Positions 1 to 6,023 of a DNA stretch of 7,126 nt are shown piece after piece. The DNA is from Pseudomonadota bacterium (GTDB lineage: Bacteria > Myxococcota > UBA9042 > PHBI01). The stretch spans positions 1 to 7,126 of the forward strand of contig SXIE01000024.1 in NCBI GenBank assembly GCA_005772945.1, read 5' to 3'. Each line of letters opens with the position of its first letter. The first letter of the stretch is position 1. The notes below the pieces were generated by a model. It was not told where the DNA came from, ran no database searches, and was given only the letters and a program-made list of their open reading frames with translations. The translations under genes and the position numbers were made by a program.

Positions 1-2766
1 GAGCCCATCCGCGAGCTCGCGCGTCGTCTGCAGCGCGAGCCAATCGGGCGCCCACGCGCCGAGCGGCGAGCCGCCCTCGCCACCCGGGGTTGGCACGCGC
101 GTGACGACGTGCCTTTGCAGGCCCGACGCCGGCGCCCGGGCGTGGCGGAGCGGCGCGTGTAGCGGCGCCTCGAGCTCGAAGCGCGCGAACGTGAAGGTCC
201 CCGCGTTCGTGGCGGGCCGATAGGACAGCGTGCGCGCCGCCGCCGCGCGGACCCGAACGTGTCCGTGCGGGCGCTCGAAGACGATCCCGTCGACCTCGGC
301 CGCGTCCGCGATACACGCGCCCTCGGCGGGCCCGGGCGGGTTCAGCGCGACGCGCGTCACCGCGGTGCGCGTCGCGGTGAGCGCCTGCTCCGGTCCGAGG
401 CCGAGCCGCACGCGCTGCGCCTGGACGCCGTCGGCGCGGGCGTGGAATCCGTCGACAAAGAGCGCGTCCAGCGTGCGCGCGGCGGCGAGGTGGCTCGCGC
501 GCAGGCCCGTCGCGACGACCTCGGCCGCGCGGACGTGCCAATTGGCATGTTCGATGCGCGCGTCCGGGAGCGCGAGCGTGGTCGCGCCGAGCCGCGGTGC
601 CGAGAGCGCGCCCAGCCCCCGGCCGCGCGCGCTGGCAACCCGCAGCGCGAGGTCGCGGATGTCCCCGCCGCTTGGGGCCGAGAGCGTCACGGCCCCGAGC
701 GCCACGGTGGTCGGTCCGAGGACGAGCGCGTGGCTCGCGATCGAGGCCTCGAGCTCCAGCGGCGTCACGGAGAGGCGCGCCACGGCGTCGCGCAGATCGA
801 GATCGACGACGCTCGTGCGCCCAGCGCGATCCACCGTCCCGGCCGCGCGCATACGCGGTGCCTTTACCTCGCAGCGCGCGCTGCCTTCGCCGGCCGCGCC
901 GCGGCTCGCTCCGCCCGCCAGGTTCCCTTCGATGCGCGCGCGGCAGGTCGGCGCATCGATCTCCCAGCGCAGGTCGAGCTGGGCCTCGTCGGCGTGCCAG
1001 CTGGCCTGCCAGCGCCGGGCGTCGTCCGGAGCGAGCTCGGCGTGCGCGGCCCGGAAGCGCCCGCTCCACGGCATGCGCGCGCGACCCGGCGTGCCGGTCC
1101 CTTCGGTGCTTGCCTCGGCGAGCGCGACGGTCCAGCGACCGCTTGCCGCGCGGCCGACATCGACCATGCTGGCGCTCAGCGTGCCGCTGGCGGTGGGCGT
1201 CTCGACGCGCCCGATCGCGAGCCGAACGACCCGCGCGCTGCCGGTGCGCGCGCCGACATCGAGCTGCGCGACGCGCACGTCCGAGAGGCGACACTGCCCG
1301 AGGATCACGAGCGGAATCTGGGGGCTCGTCACGCCCACGATGGGGATCGTCGCTTGCTGGACGGTGACCTGCTGGACGACGAGGCGCGGCCTTCCGTCCC
1401 TCGGGAACGCCGCTACGCCGGTGGCGCCTACGCGCTGGAGCTGCGTGACCTCGTCGGCCCAGAACATCAGGCGGCGCTCGGGCGAGCGATCGCGGCGCGT
1501 GCCGACGAGTCCGAGACTGGCGGCGTCGAGGCCGAACGAGAGCTCGCGCGTGGGCATCGAAAAGCTTGCATCGAGCCGCAAGTGTTCGGCGTATGGGATC
1601 TCGATCGTCCAGCCGGCGACGATGCCGAGCCAGCGCGGGACCCCCTCGGCGTGGCCGACCGCAAGCCGCGTCGGATGCAGCGTCACGTCACGGACCTTGG
1701 CGACCACGAGGCCGCTCGGGATGACGGCCACTTGGCCCAGGGCGGCGGCGAATCCGGTCGTGCCCTTCACCCCGACGCCACCGTCGAGTGCCAGCGTCGC
1801 GCTCAGCGACTCCCAAGCGAGCGTCCCCGTGCCCGGGCCGGCGCCCGGGACGAGGTCCGTCGCGCGGACCCCGACCACGCTGCCCGACGCGATCGAGACG
1901 CGCGTCGGCCCTCCGGCCGTCGCGAGCGCCGTTCCGACGTTCCACGCCCCCGCCTCGCCGACGGTCGCCTGGCTGACGCGCCAGGAGGCGAGGGCCCAGC
2001 GCCCGTCGCTGGTTGCGCGGAGCCGCGTCTCGGCGTTGGCGCGCACGTTGGCCACGCGGACCTGCGTGCGGCGATGGGACCACGCGGCGCGCGGCAGGAT
2101 CACGCGCACGTGCGCGAGCTGCTCCTCCGCGTTGCCACCGCCGCTCGCGTCGGCGGATGGAACCTTGACGAGCGCGCCCTCGAGGTGAAGTGCGGCGGCC
2201 TCGATCTCGCCCAGCGGCCGGTCGTCCCCGCCCGACAGCCCGCGCAGCGTCAGCAGTCCCATCGAGACGACGAGCGCGTCGGCGCCTCCGAGCACCGCGC
2301 GCGCGAACCCCGCGATCCGCTCGGGCTGCCCGGGGTCCGACGCGTCCGCCGCGACCAGGCCGGCGAACACGCGAAGTCCGTCGACGATCATGCGCGCGAG
2401 CGCGGTCTCGCCTATCAGACCGGTCAGACCGGTCGCATGAGACCCGCCGGGCACCCCACCATCCGCGCGTACCTCGAAGCCGACGTTGTCGGCCCGCACC
2501 TCCGCCGCACCCCAGCGCGTCGCGGCCCGCTCGACCAACACGTCCTGCGCCACGATGGCGGTGGCCGACACGGTCAGCGCGCCCGCGCTCGGATCGGCCG
2601 CCGTCGGCCAGCAAAACGTGATCGCGAGCTCGGTGATCGCGATGGGCCCGGTGCGAAGGTTCGCCCCGAAGGACGCCCCCGCGAACGCGCCCAGCGCGAG
2701 CGTCGGCACCACCAACGTGAGGCGTCCTGCGGCCTCGTCGATCAGGATCTCGACGCGGTCTCTCAC
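1..2766 (-). CDS. Large beta-rich protein of unknown function, 3' end cut by window edge
   Basis: This frame stays open for all 922 codons from a GTG start at 2766 to base 1, so the C-terminus lies outside the window. I read every codon and found no stop. An in-frame TGA lies just upstream, and GTG 2766 is the only start codon between it and the body of the gene; the ribosome-binding site is weak. Codons favour G/C at the third position, and the product is a balanced, Val/Ala/Leu-rich protein, whereas the opposite strand reads as Arg-rich nonsense. It consists largely of short alternating hydrophobic/polar stretches ending in Gly or Asp, which suggests repeated beta-strands (for example VRDVTLHPTRLAVGHA near residue 358). 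There is no clear signal peptide; residues 16-33 are mildly hydrophobic. Cysteines are few. I do not recognise a family. An AsmA-like or other elongated beta-fold is possible but unsupported. It begins 31 bp after the extensin-like lipoprotein gene, so co-transcription is likely. Confidence 0.88.
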   Translation of the reverse strand, partial: MRDRVEILIDEAAGRLTLVVPTLALGAFAGASFGANLRTGPIAITELAITFCWPTAADPSAGALTVSATAIVAQDVLVERAATRWGAAEVRADNVGFEVRADGGVPGGSHATGLTGLIGETALARMIVDGLRVFAGLVAADASDPGQPERIAGFARAVLGGADALVVSMGLLTLRGLSGGDDRPLGEIEAAALHLEGALVKVPSADASGGGNAEEQLAHVRVILPRAAWSHRRTQVRVANVRANAETRLRATSDGRWALASWRVSQATVGEAGAWNVGTALATAGGPTRVSIASGSVVGVRATDLVPGAGPGTGTLAWESLSATLALDGGVGVKGTTGFAAALGQVAVIPSGLVVAKVRDVTLHPTRLAVGHAEGVPRWLGIVAGWTIEIPYAEHLRLDASFSMPTRELSFGLDAASLGLVGTRRDRSPERRLMFWADEVTQLQRVGATGVAAFPRDGRPRLVVQQVTVQQATIPIVGVTSPQIPLVILGQCRLSDVRVAQLDVGARTGSARVVRLAIGRVETPTASGTLSASMVDVGRAASGRWTVALAEASTEGTGTPGRARMPWSGRFRAAHAELAPDDARRWQASWHADEAQLDLRWEIDAPTCRARIEGNLAGGASRGAAGEGSARCEVKAPRMRAAGTVDRAGRTSVVDLDLRDAVARLSVTPLELEASIASHALVLGPTTVALGAVTLSAPSGGDIRDLALRVASARGRGLGALSAPRLGATTLALPDARIEHANWHVRAAEVVATGLRASHLAAARTLDALFVDGFHARADGVQAQRVRLGLGPEQALTATRTAVTRVALNPPGPAEGACIADAAEVDGIVFERPHGHVRVRAAAARTLSYRPATNAGTFTFARFELEAPLHAPLRHARAPASGLQRHVVTRVPTPGGEGGSPLGAWAPDWLALQTTRELADGL
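2416..2433. repeat. Two tandem 9-bp units CAGACCGGT
   Basis: CAGACCGGT occurs twice in tandem and, on the minus strand, encodes a Thr-Gly-Leu duplication inside the large partial protein. Together with neighbouring bases it creates two copies of the 8-bp palindrome GACCGGTC (2418-2425 and 2427-2434). The frame is kept, so a simple in-frame duplication explains it. Confidence 0.75.
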
Positions 2767-2797
2767 CTCGGCACCTCGGCGGACACGGCCTGGCCCT

Positions 2798-4030
2798 TCA
2801 CTCGCTCAGGAAGTCCGAGCCTTCCGTCAAGTCCACGTGGAAGTGGTTGTCGTGCGCCGCGTTGTACTCGGGCGTCAGGATGATGTTCCAGATCTTCTGA
2901 TCGTGCATCGCGTGCGCGAGCCAAAAGAGCAGCTCGCCGCCGGCCGTGGTCGGATTCGGATTTCCGTCCTCCCAGTCGTCGAGCAAGGTGAACTCGCCGT
3001 CGGCGTTCTTGACGCCGGCGATGTCGATCGCGTTCGCGAACGCGTGCTCCGAGAGCGTCTCGGTCCCCGAGATGTAGCGGCAGTTGTACGTCCCCAGGTG
3101 CACGAAATCCGTGATCCCGCGGGACTTTCCGAGCGCGGCCATGTCGTGCAGCGCCAGCGCCACCGGGCACGTGACGAACATCCGCTTCGGGGCGCTGGCG
3201 AAGTCGTTCGGACGGAACGAGACGCCGTTGATGATGCCGTCGACGAAGATCGGATCGAGGACATCGCAGACGTCCTCGGGGTGTCCGGCCGGGTAGTCCA
3301 TCGGGTTGCTCGAGAGCTCGAAGCCGATCCCGCGCGCGATGAGCTCCTCGATACACGCCGAGAACTGCGGCGTGCCGCTGCCCGGCAGGCACACCCACTT
3401 GTTCGCGGCCGGGTCGCCGAAGCGCTCGCGCTCGACGCACGTGTACTCGGCGCGGCACCCCGTCGGACTCTCGGCGAAGTCGCATTGCTGGACGCAGATC
3501 CCGCCGGTCGTCCCGAGCGCGCCGCCATCGACGCAGAACGTCGTCGCCATGCCGACCGCGTCCGGGCACAGCTTGGTACAGGCCTCGGTGCACTGGCCGC
3601 CCGGCCATACGGCCGTGTTGCCGAGGCAGATGGCGTTCTCGAAGTCGCAGTCGCCGACGGCCGCGCAGGCCCCGCCGATGAAGCCTTCGTTGATGTCGAC
3701 GGGGATGGGCGGCTCGGTCGTCTCGTCCGTGTCGGGCCCCGTGTCGCCGGCGCCGCTATCGGTGACGTTGGTGTCGTTCGTGCCGTGGGTGTCGCCCGGC
3801 GCGGAGTCGGTCGCGCTGTCGGCGTGCGTAGCGGCCGTCTCGGCGCTGGTCACGGCGCTGTCGGCACCCGTGACGTGCGTGCCATCCGCGATGAACACGT
3901 CCGGCACATCGTGCCCGTGCTCGACCAGGTTCGAGAGCGTGCGCGCGTCGTCTTCCTCGCACGCGCTCGCCGCGGCAGCGCCGAGGGCCAGTGTGGCAAA
4001 GAGCACGAGTTCGGGTCGTGGGCTGGGCAT
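2798..4030 (-). CDS. Extensin-like (M15-type) lipoprotein with Cys-rich module
   Basis: A 410-residue secreted lipoprotein. Residues 1-24 form a signal peptide ending in the lipobox-like ASAC, with Cys24 as the lipid site (Ala at -3 makes it slightly atypical). Residues 25-115 are an Asp/Thr/Ala-rich flexible linker. Residues 118-216 hold 12 cysteines (122, 128, 135, 147, 151, 155, 166, 179, 183, 192, 198, 214), probably a disulfide-bonded small domain. Residues 222-402 match the extensin-like C-terminal family: TCPVALAL (Cys288), GTYNCRYI (Cys317), SEHAFANAIDI (His329, Asp336) and NHFHVDL (His396, His398). The His-x6-Asp plus C-terminal His arrangement is that of zinc-binding M15 D,D-peptidases, so a peptidoglycan-directed metallopeptidase or binding role is plausible; activity is inferred. 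The start ATG at 4030 is chosen because GGAGG lies 5 nt upstream and the signal peptide begins there; the frame is open further upstream but without protein-like sequence. It heads a likely two-gene unit. Confidence 0.93.
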   Translation of the reverse strand: MPSPRPELVLFATLALGAAAASACEEDDARTLSNLVEHGHDVPDVFIADGTHVTGADSAVTSAETAATHADSATDSAPGDTHGTNDTNVTDSGAGDTGPDTDETTEPPIPVDINEGFIGGACAAVGDCDFENAICLGNTAVWPGGQCTEACTKLCPDAVGMATTFCVDGGALGTTGGICVQQCDFAESPTGCRAEYTCVERERFGDPAANKWVCLPGSGTPQFSACIEELIARGIGFELSSNPMDYPAGHPEDVCDVLDPIFVDGIINGVSFRPNDFASAPKRMFVTCPVALALHDMAALGKSRGITDFVHLGTYNCRYISGTETLSEHAFANAIDIAGVKNADGEFTLLDDWEDGNPNPTTAGGELLFWLAHAMHDQKIWNIILTPEYNAAHDNHFHVDLTEGSDFLSE

Positions 4031-4035
4031 GGACG

Positions 4036-4040
4036 CCTCC
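4036..4040 (-). promoter_or_regulatory. Ribosome-binding site of the extensin-like gene
   Basis: Read on the minus strand this is GGAGG, 5 nt before the ATG at 4030. It decides the start, since the frame is open upstream to 4585. Confidence 0.8.
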
Positions 4041-4079
4041 GCAGCGCGAGCGTCAGGGCGCGACGCGACGCCGCGGGAC

Positions 4080-4107
4080 TCTAAACCAACGCGCCCGGAG
4101 CGCCAAA
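4080..4107 (-). promoter_or_regulatory. Weak candidate promoter for the minus-strand unit
   Basis: On the minus strand TTTAGA (4085-4080) could be a -10 element, with TTTGGC (4107-4102) 16 bp upstream as a poor -35. Matches to consensus are about 3/6 and 2/6. It is reported because it is the only A/T-rich spot in the region and would give a leader of roughly 40 nt. Confidence 0.2.
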
Positions 4108-4121
4108 CGGCGAAACGGACG

Positions 4122-4141
4122 CGAAGCTGGCGATCGCTTCG
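4122..4141. repeat. Inverted repeat CGAAGC-N8-GCTTCG in the divergent region
   Basis: Perfect 6-bp arms separated by 8 nt, 37 bp before the rightward ATG and 91 bp from the leftward ATG. It could be an operator for a dimeric regulator or a leader hairpin of the rightward transcript. Six-base arms also arise by chance in GC-rich DNA. Confidence 0.35.
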
Positions 4142-4163
4142 GCGCCGTGCGACACGACGCCCC

Positions 4164-4170
4164 AGGAGGG
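4164..4170 (+). promoter_or_regulatory. Ribosome-binding site of the Cys/His lipoprotein gene
   Basis: AGGAGGG ends 8 nt before ATG 4179. It is a near-perfect Shine-Dalgarno sequence and fixes the start, although the frame is open back to 3306. Confidence 0.88.
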
Positions 4171-4178
4171 CCCGTACC

Positions 4179-5942
4179 ATGAATCGGACGCCACGCCTCA
4201 CGCGCCTCGTCGCAATCCTCGCCACGCTGCCCATCGCCGCTTGCGCCGCCGACGGCGACCCCGAGCGCGAGCCGATCGGCGACCTCGATCCCGAGTACGG
4301 CAAGCCCGTCCTGGACGTCGACGACAGCGCGGTCGCCAAGGCCGACTCCTTCGACGGCGGCGCCGGACCGGTCGCCGGCACCTTCGCGTCGACCGCCGTC
4401 TGGAAGGTCACGCGCCGCTGGTACGAAAAGGACGCCGCCGCCGGCATCGCCTGGCCCGCCGACTCGAGCTTCACGTGGGACGAGAAGTTCGCGCGCTGGG
4501 TCGACTCGCTCGAAAGGGTCGACGGCCTCGACCGCGACACGGTCCAGCTCACGACCCCCTGGGGCAAGTCCCTGCCGGCGCCCAAGCTGGAGTGCGCCGA
4601 GGCCGGGATATTCCTGCGCGCGACGTTCGCGTCCTGGTACGGCCTACCATTCTACATGGCCGCCGGTTCGCAGTACTTCGGCCACTTCGGCATCGTCGAC
4701 AAGAGCGGCGCGCGCATCGCCGGGTTTCCGCGCTTCGCGACCGATTACAAGGACCACACGAGCGCATTCGCCGGCAAGTCCAACGCCGACATCGTCGCCA
4801 GCTGGCCGCACGACACCAAACTGCGCGCCAGGTACCTGACCGCGGGCAAGGACGACGACAACACCTTCCTAGGGGACGGGCTCTACTCGGGCGCCTACTT
4901 CGACGAGATCTTCCTCAATAAGCGCACTGGGCACTTCATGCTGCGGCTCCTCACCTACTTCGGCAGCATGCACCTGGTCAGCGGGCAGAACACGTTCAAC
5001 ATTCGGCCGACCGCGATCCGCGAGGGCGACATGCTGCTCGAGCGCTGGCAGCGCCAGGGAATCGGCCACACCATCATCGTGCGCGACGTGGAGCGCCTCG
5101 AAGGCGGGAAGATGGCGATCACCACGGTCTTCGGTTCGATGCCGCGGGTTCAGCCGATGTGGTACGAGCCCGCGCTGTCGGCCAGCTACTTCACCTCGCA
5201 GCTGGCCGGCGGCGAGGGGACCAACTGGCAGGGCGACAAATACGCGGCGCTCGGGGGCGGCGCCAAGCGCTGGCGCACCCCGGTGATCAAGAACGGACGC
5301 TGGTACAACATCGTCCCGCAGACCGATCGCACGGCCTTCGTCGACGCGGCGGATCTCGTCGCGATCGCCAAGCGCCCGGCCGAGTTCGGGGCGCTCCTCG
5401 GGGCGCTCGATCCGACCGACGCCCGCGACGCGCTGCTCGCGCGCATCGAGGTCGCACGCGAGACGCTCCGGCAGCGCCCCGCGTCGTGCACGAATCGGCA
5501 GCGGCGCGAGGAGGCGTTCAGCGAGCTCTACACGCTCTCGGCCGAGGCGTTCGACTTGCCGCGCGACGAGGTCGACCGCGCGTATCGCGTGCTCGATGAC
5601 TACGTCCTGCCCGAGCTCTCGTACGGCCAGAGCAAGACCTGCTGCTGGAATCACACGACCGCCGAGATGTACCTCATCATCATGCAAATGAACGAGGAGC
5701 GCGTGCGCGGCGCCGCGACGGGACAATGCGTTGCGCCGATCCCGTTCGAGGCCAAGGGTGGCGGCTATCAGGTCTTCGCGGACTACGCGGCGAGCATCGG
5801 CCAGTCGGCGGCGTGGGTGGCGTGGACCGAGGACGAGCCGTGCGCCCAGCGCGCCGTGATCGACGACACCGAGGTGACCCACGCCTGGACCGATTTCTGC
5901 GCGGTGCGCGACGACGTCCTGACGAACACCAGCGACGACTGA
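4179..5942 (+). CDS. Lipoprotein with NlpC/P60-like Cys/His arrangement
   Basis: A 587-residue secreted protein of no family I can name with certainty. Residues 1-22 are a signal peptide with lipobox IAAC (Cys22 lipidated). Residues 23-65 are an acidic, Gly/Pro-containing linker. Within about 70-330, LECAEAGIFLRATF (Cys139) looks like a nucleophile at the start of a helix, and GDMLLERW followed by GHTIIVRDV (His297) copies the layout of the Gly-Asp plus His strand of NlpC/P60 enzymes. The Cys-His gap of about 158 residues is far longer than usual for that family, implying a large insertion rich in Tyr, Phe and Asp. Residues 400-587 look helical and hold six cysteines (437, 488, 489, 517, 555, 574), including KTCCWNH, which may form three disulfides. 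A cell-wall amidase or peptidase role is inferred; a transglutaminase-like or non-catalytic protein is an alternative. The gene itself is secure: good RBS, biased codons, clean stop. Confidence 0.92.
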   Translation: MNRTPRLTRLVAILATLPIAACAADGDPEREPIGDLDPEYGKPVLDVDDSAVAKADSFDGGAGPVAGTFASTAVWKVTRRWYEKDAAAGIAWPADSSFTWDEKFARWVDSLERVDGLDRDTVQLTTPWGKSLPAPKLECAEAGIFLRATFASWYGLPFYMAAGSQYFGHFGIVDKSGARIAGFPRFATDYKDHTSAFAGKSNADIVASWPHDTKLRARYLTAGKDDDNTFLGDGLYSGAYFDEIFLNKRTGHFMLRLLTYFGSMHLVSGQNTFNIRPTAIREGDMLLERWQRQGIGHTIIVRDVERLEGGKMAITTVFGSMPRVQPMWYEPALSASYFTSQLAGGEGTNWQGDKYAALGGGAKRWRTPVIKNGRWYNIVPQTDRTAFVDAADLVAIAKRPAEFGALLGALDPTDARDALLARIEVARETLRQRPASCTNRQRREEAFSELYTLSAEAFDLPRDEVDRAYRVLDDYVLPELSYGQSKTCCWNHTTAEMYLIIMQMNEERVRGAATGQCVAPIPFEAKGGGYQVFADYAASIGQSAAWVAWTEDEPCAQRAVIDDTEVTHAWTDFCAVRDDVLTNTSDD

Positions 5943-5959
5943 GCGGGCGACGCGGTTCG

Positions 5960-5983
5960 CGCGGTGTCCCATCGACAGCCGCG
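5960..5983 (+). terminator. Hairpin just after the Cys/His lipoprotein gene, no T-tract
   Basis: CGCGG TGTC (5960-5968) can pair with GACA plus CCGCG (5974-5983), with one bulged G and a 5-nt loop, 17 nt after the stop codon. No T-run follows, so it may be an RNA 3'-end stabiliser, a poor terminator, or chance GC pairing. Its right arm overlaps the candidate -35 of the next gene. Confidence 0.3.
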
Positions 5984-5999
5984 AGCGAAGGCGTAAGAT
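5972..5999 (+). promoter_or_regulatory. Candidate sigma-70-like promoter of the propeller lipoprotein gene
   Basis: TCGACA (5972-5977, 5 of 6 to the -35 consensus) and TAAGAT (5994-5999, 4 of 6 to the -10 consensus) are 16 bp apart. The predicted start of transcription near 6006 leaves a leader of about 16 nt holding only the Shine-Dalgarno sequence. This is the best promoter match in the window. Confidence 0.45.
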
Positions 6000-6023
6000 G
6001 CCCCGCTGCAAGGAGGGGCGCAT
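5998..6023 (+). other. Potential RBS-masking hairpin before the propeller gene
   Basis: ATGCCCC (5998-6004) can pair with GGGGC (6015-6019) and, past a 2-nt bulge, with the AT of the start codon, covering the end of the AGGAGG site. The left arm is upstream of the predicted transcription start, so it would form only on longer read-through RNA. Speculative. Confidence 0.22.
6011..6016 (+). promoter_or_regulatory. Ribosome-binding site of the propeller lipoprotein gene
   Basis: AGGAGG, 5 nt before ATG 6022. It argues against the in-frame ATG at 5998, which would place this site inside the coding sequence and add eight residues (MPRCKEGR) ahead of a normal signal peptide. Confidence 0.85.

Larger units (their letters stand above)
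4031..4178. promoter_or_regulatory. Divergent intergenic region between two lipoprotein genes
   Basis: These 148 bp separate the two opposing start codons and must hold the promoters for both directions unless these lie inside genes. It contains the Shine-Dalgarno sites of both genes, an inverted repeat (4122-4141), the only A/T-enriched patch (around 4078-4087), and GCGTC/GACGC arms at 4050-4066. I see no strong sigma-70 consensus for the rightward gene. The role as a shared control region is inferred from the layout. Confidence 0.55.

Noticed and set aside
2763..2800. Tiny 12-codon frame starting at GTG overlapping the stop of the extensin-like gene and ending at the GTG of the next gene
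   Set aside because: No ribosome-binding site or recognisable peptide. The overlaps follow from closely spaced GTG/TGA triplets in the 31-bp gap, though a role in translational coupling cannot be excluded.
230..2883. Long plus-strand open frames (230-2188 and 259-2883) opposite the large minus-strand gene
   Set aside because: Their products are Arg/Ala/Pro-rich with no domain texture. They mirror a 922-codon minus-strand frame with proper codon bias, as expected in very GC-rich DNA.
3306..4178. Upstream extension of the Cys/His lipoprotein gene to 3306
   Set aside because: The extension lies antisense to the extensin-like gene. The AGGAGGG site and lipoprotein signal peptide place the start at 4179.
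4031..4585. Upstream extension of the extensin-like gene to 4585
   Set aside because: It would overlap the start of the divergent gene, lacks protein-like composition, and ignores the GGAGG plus signal peptide at 4030.
5998..6021. Start of the propeller gene at ATG 5998
   Set aside because: The Shine-Dalgarno sequence would then be inside the gene, and 5998-5999 is part of the best -10 candidate. ATG 6022 gives a normal signal peptide.
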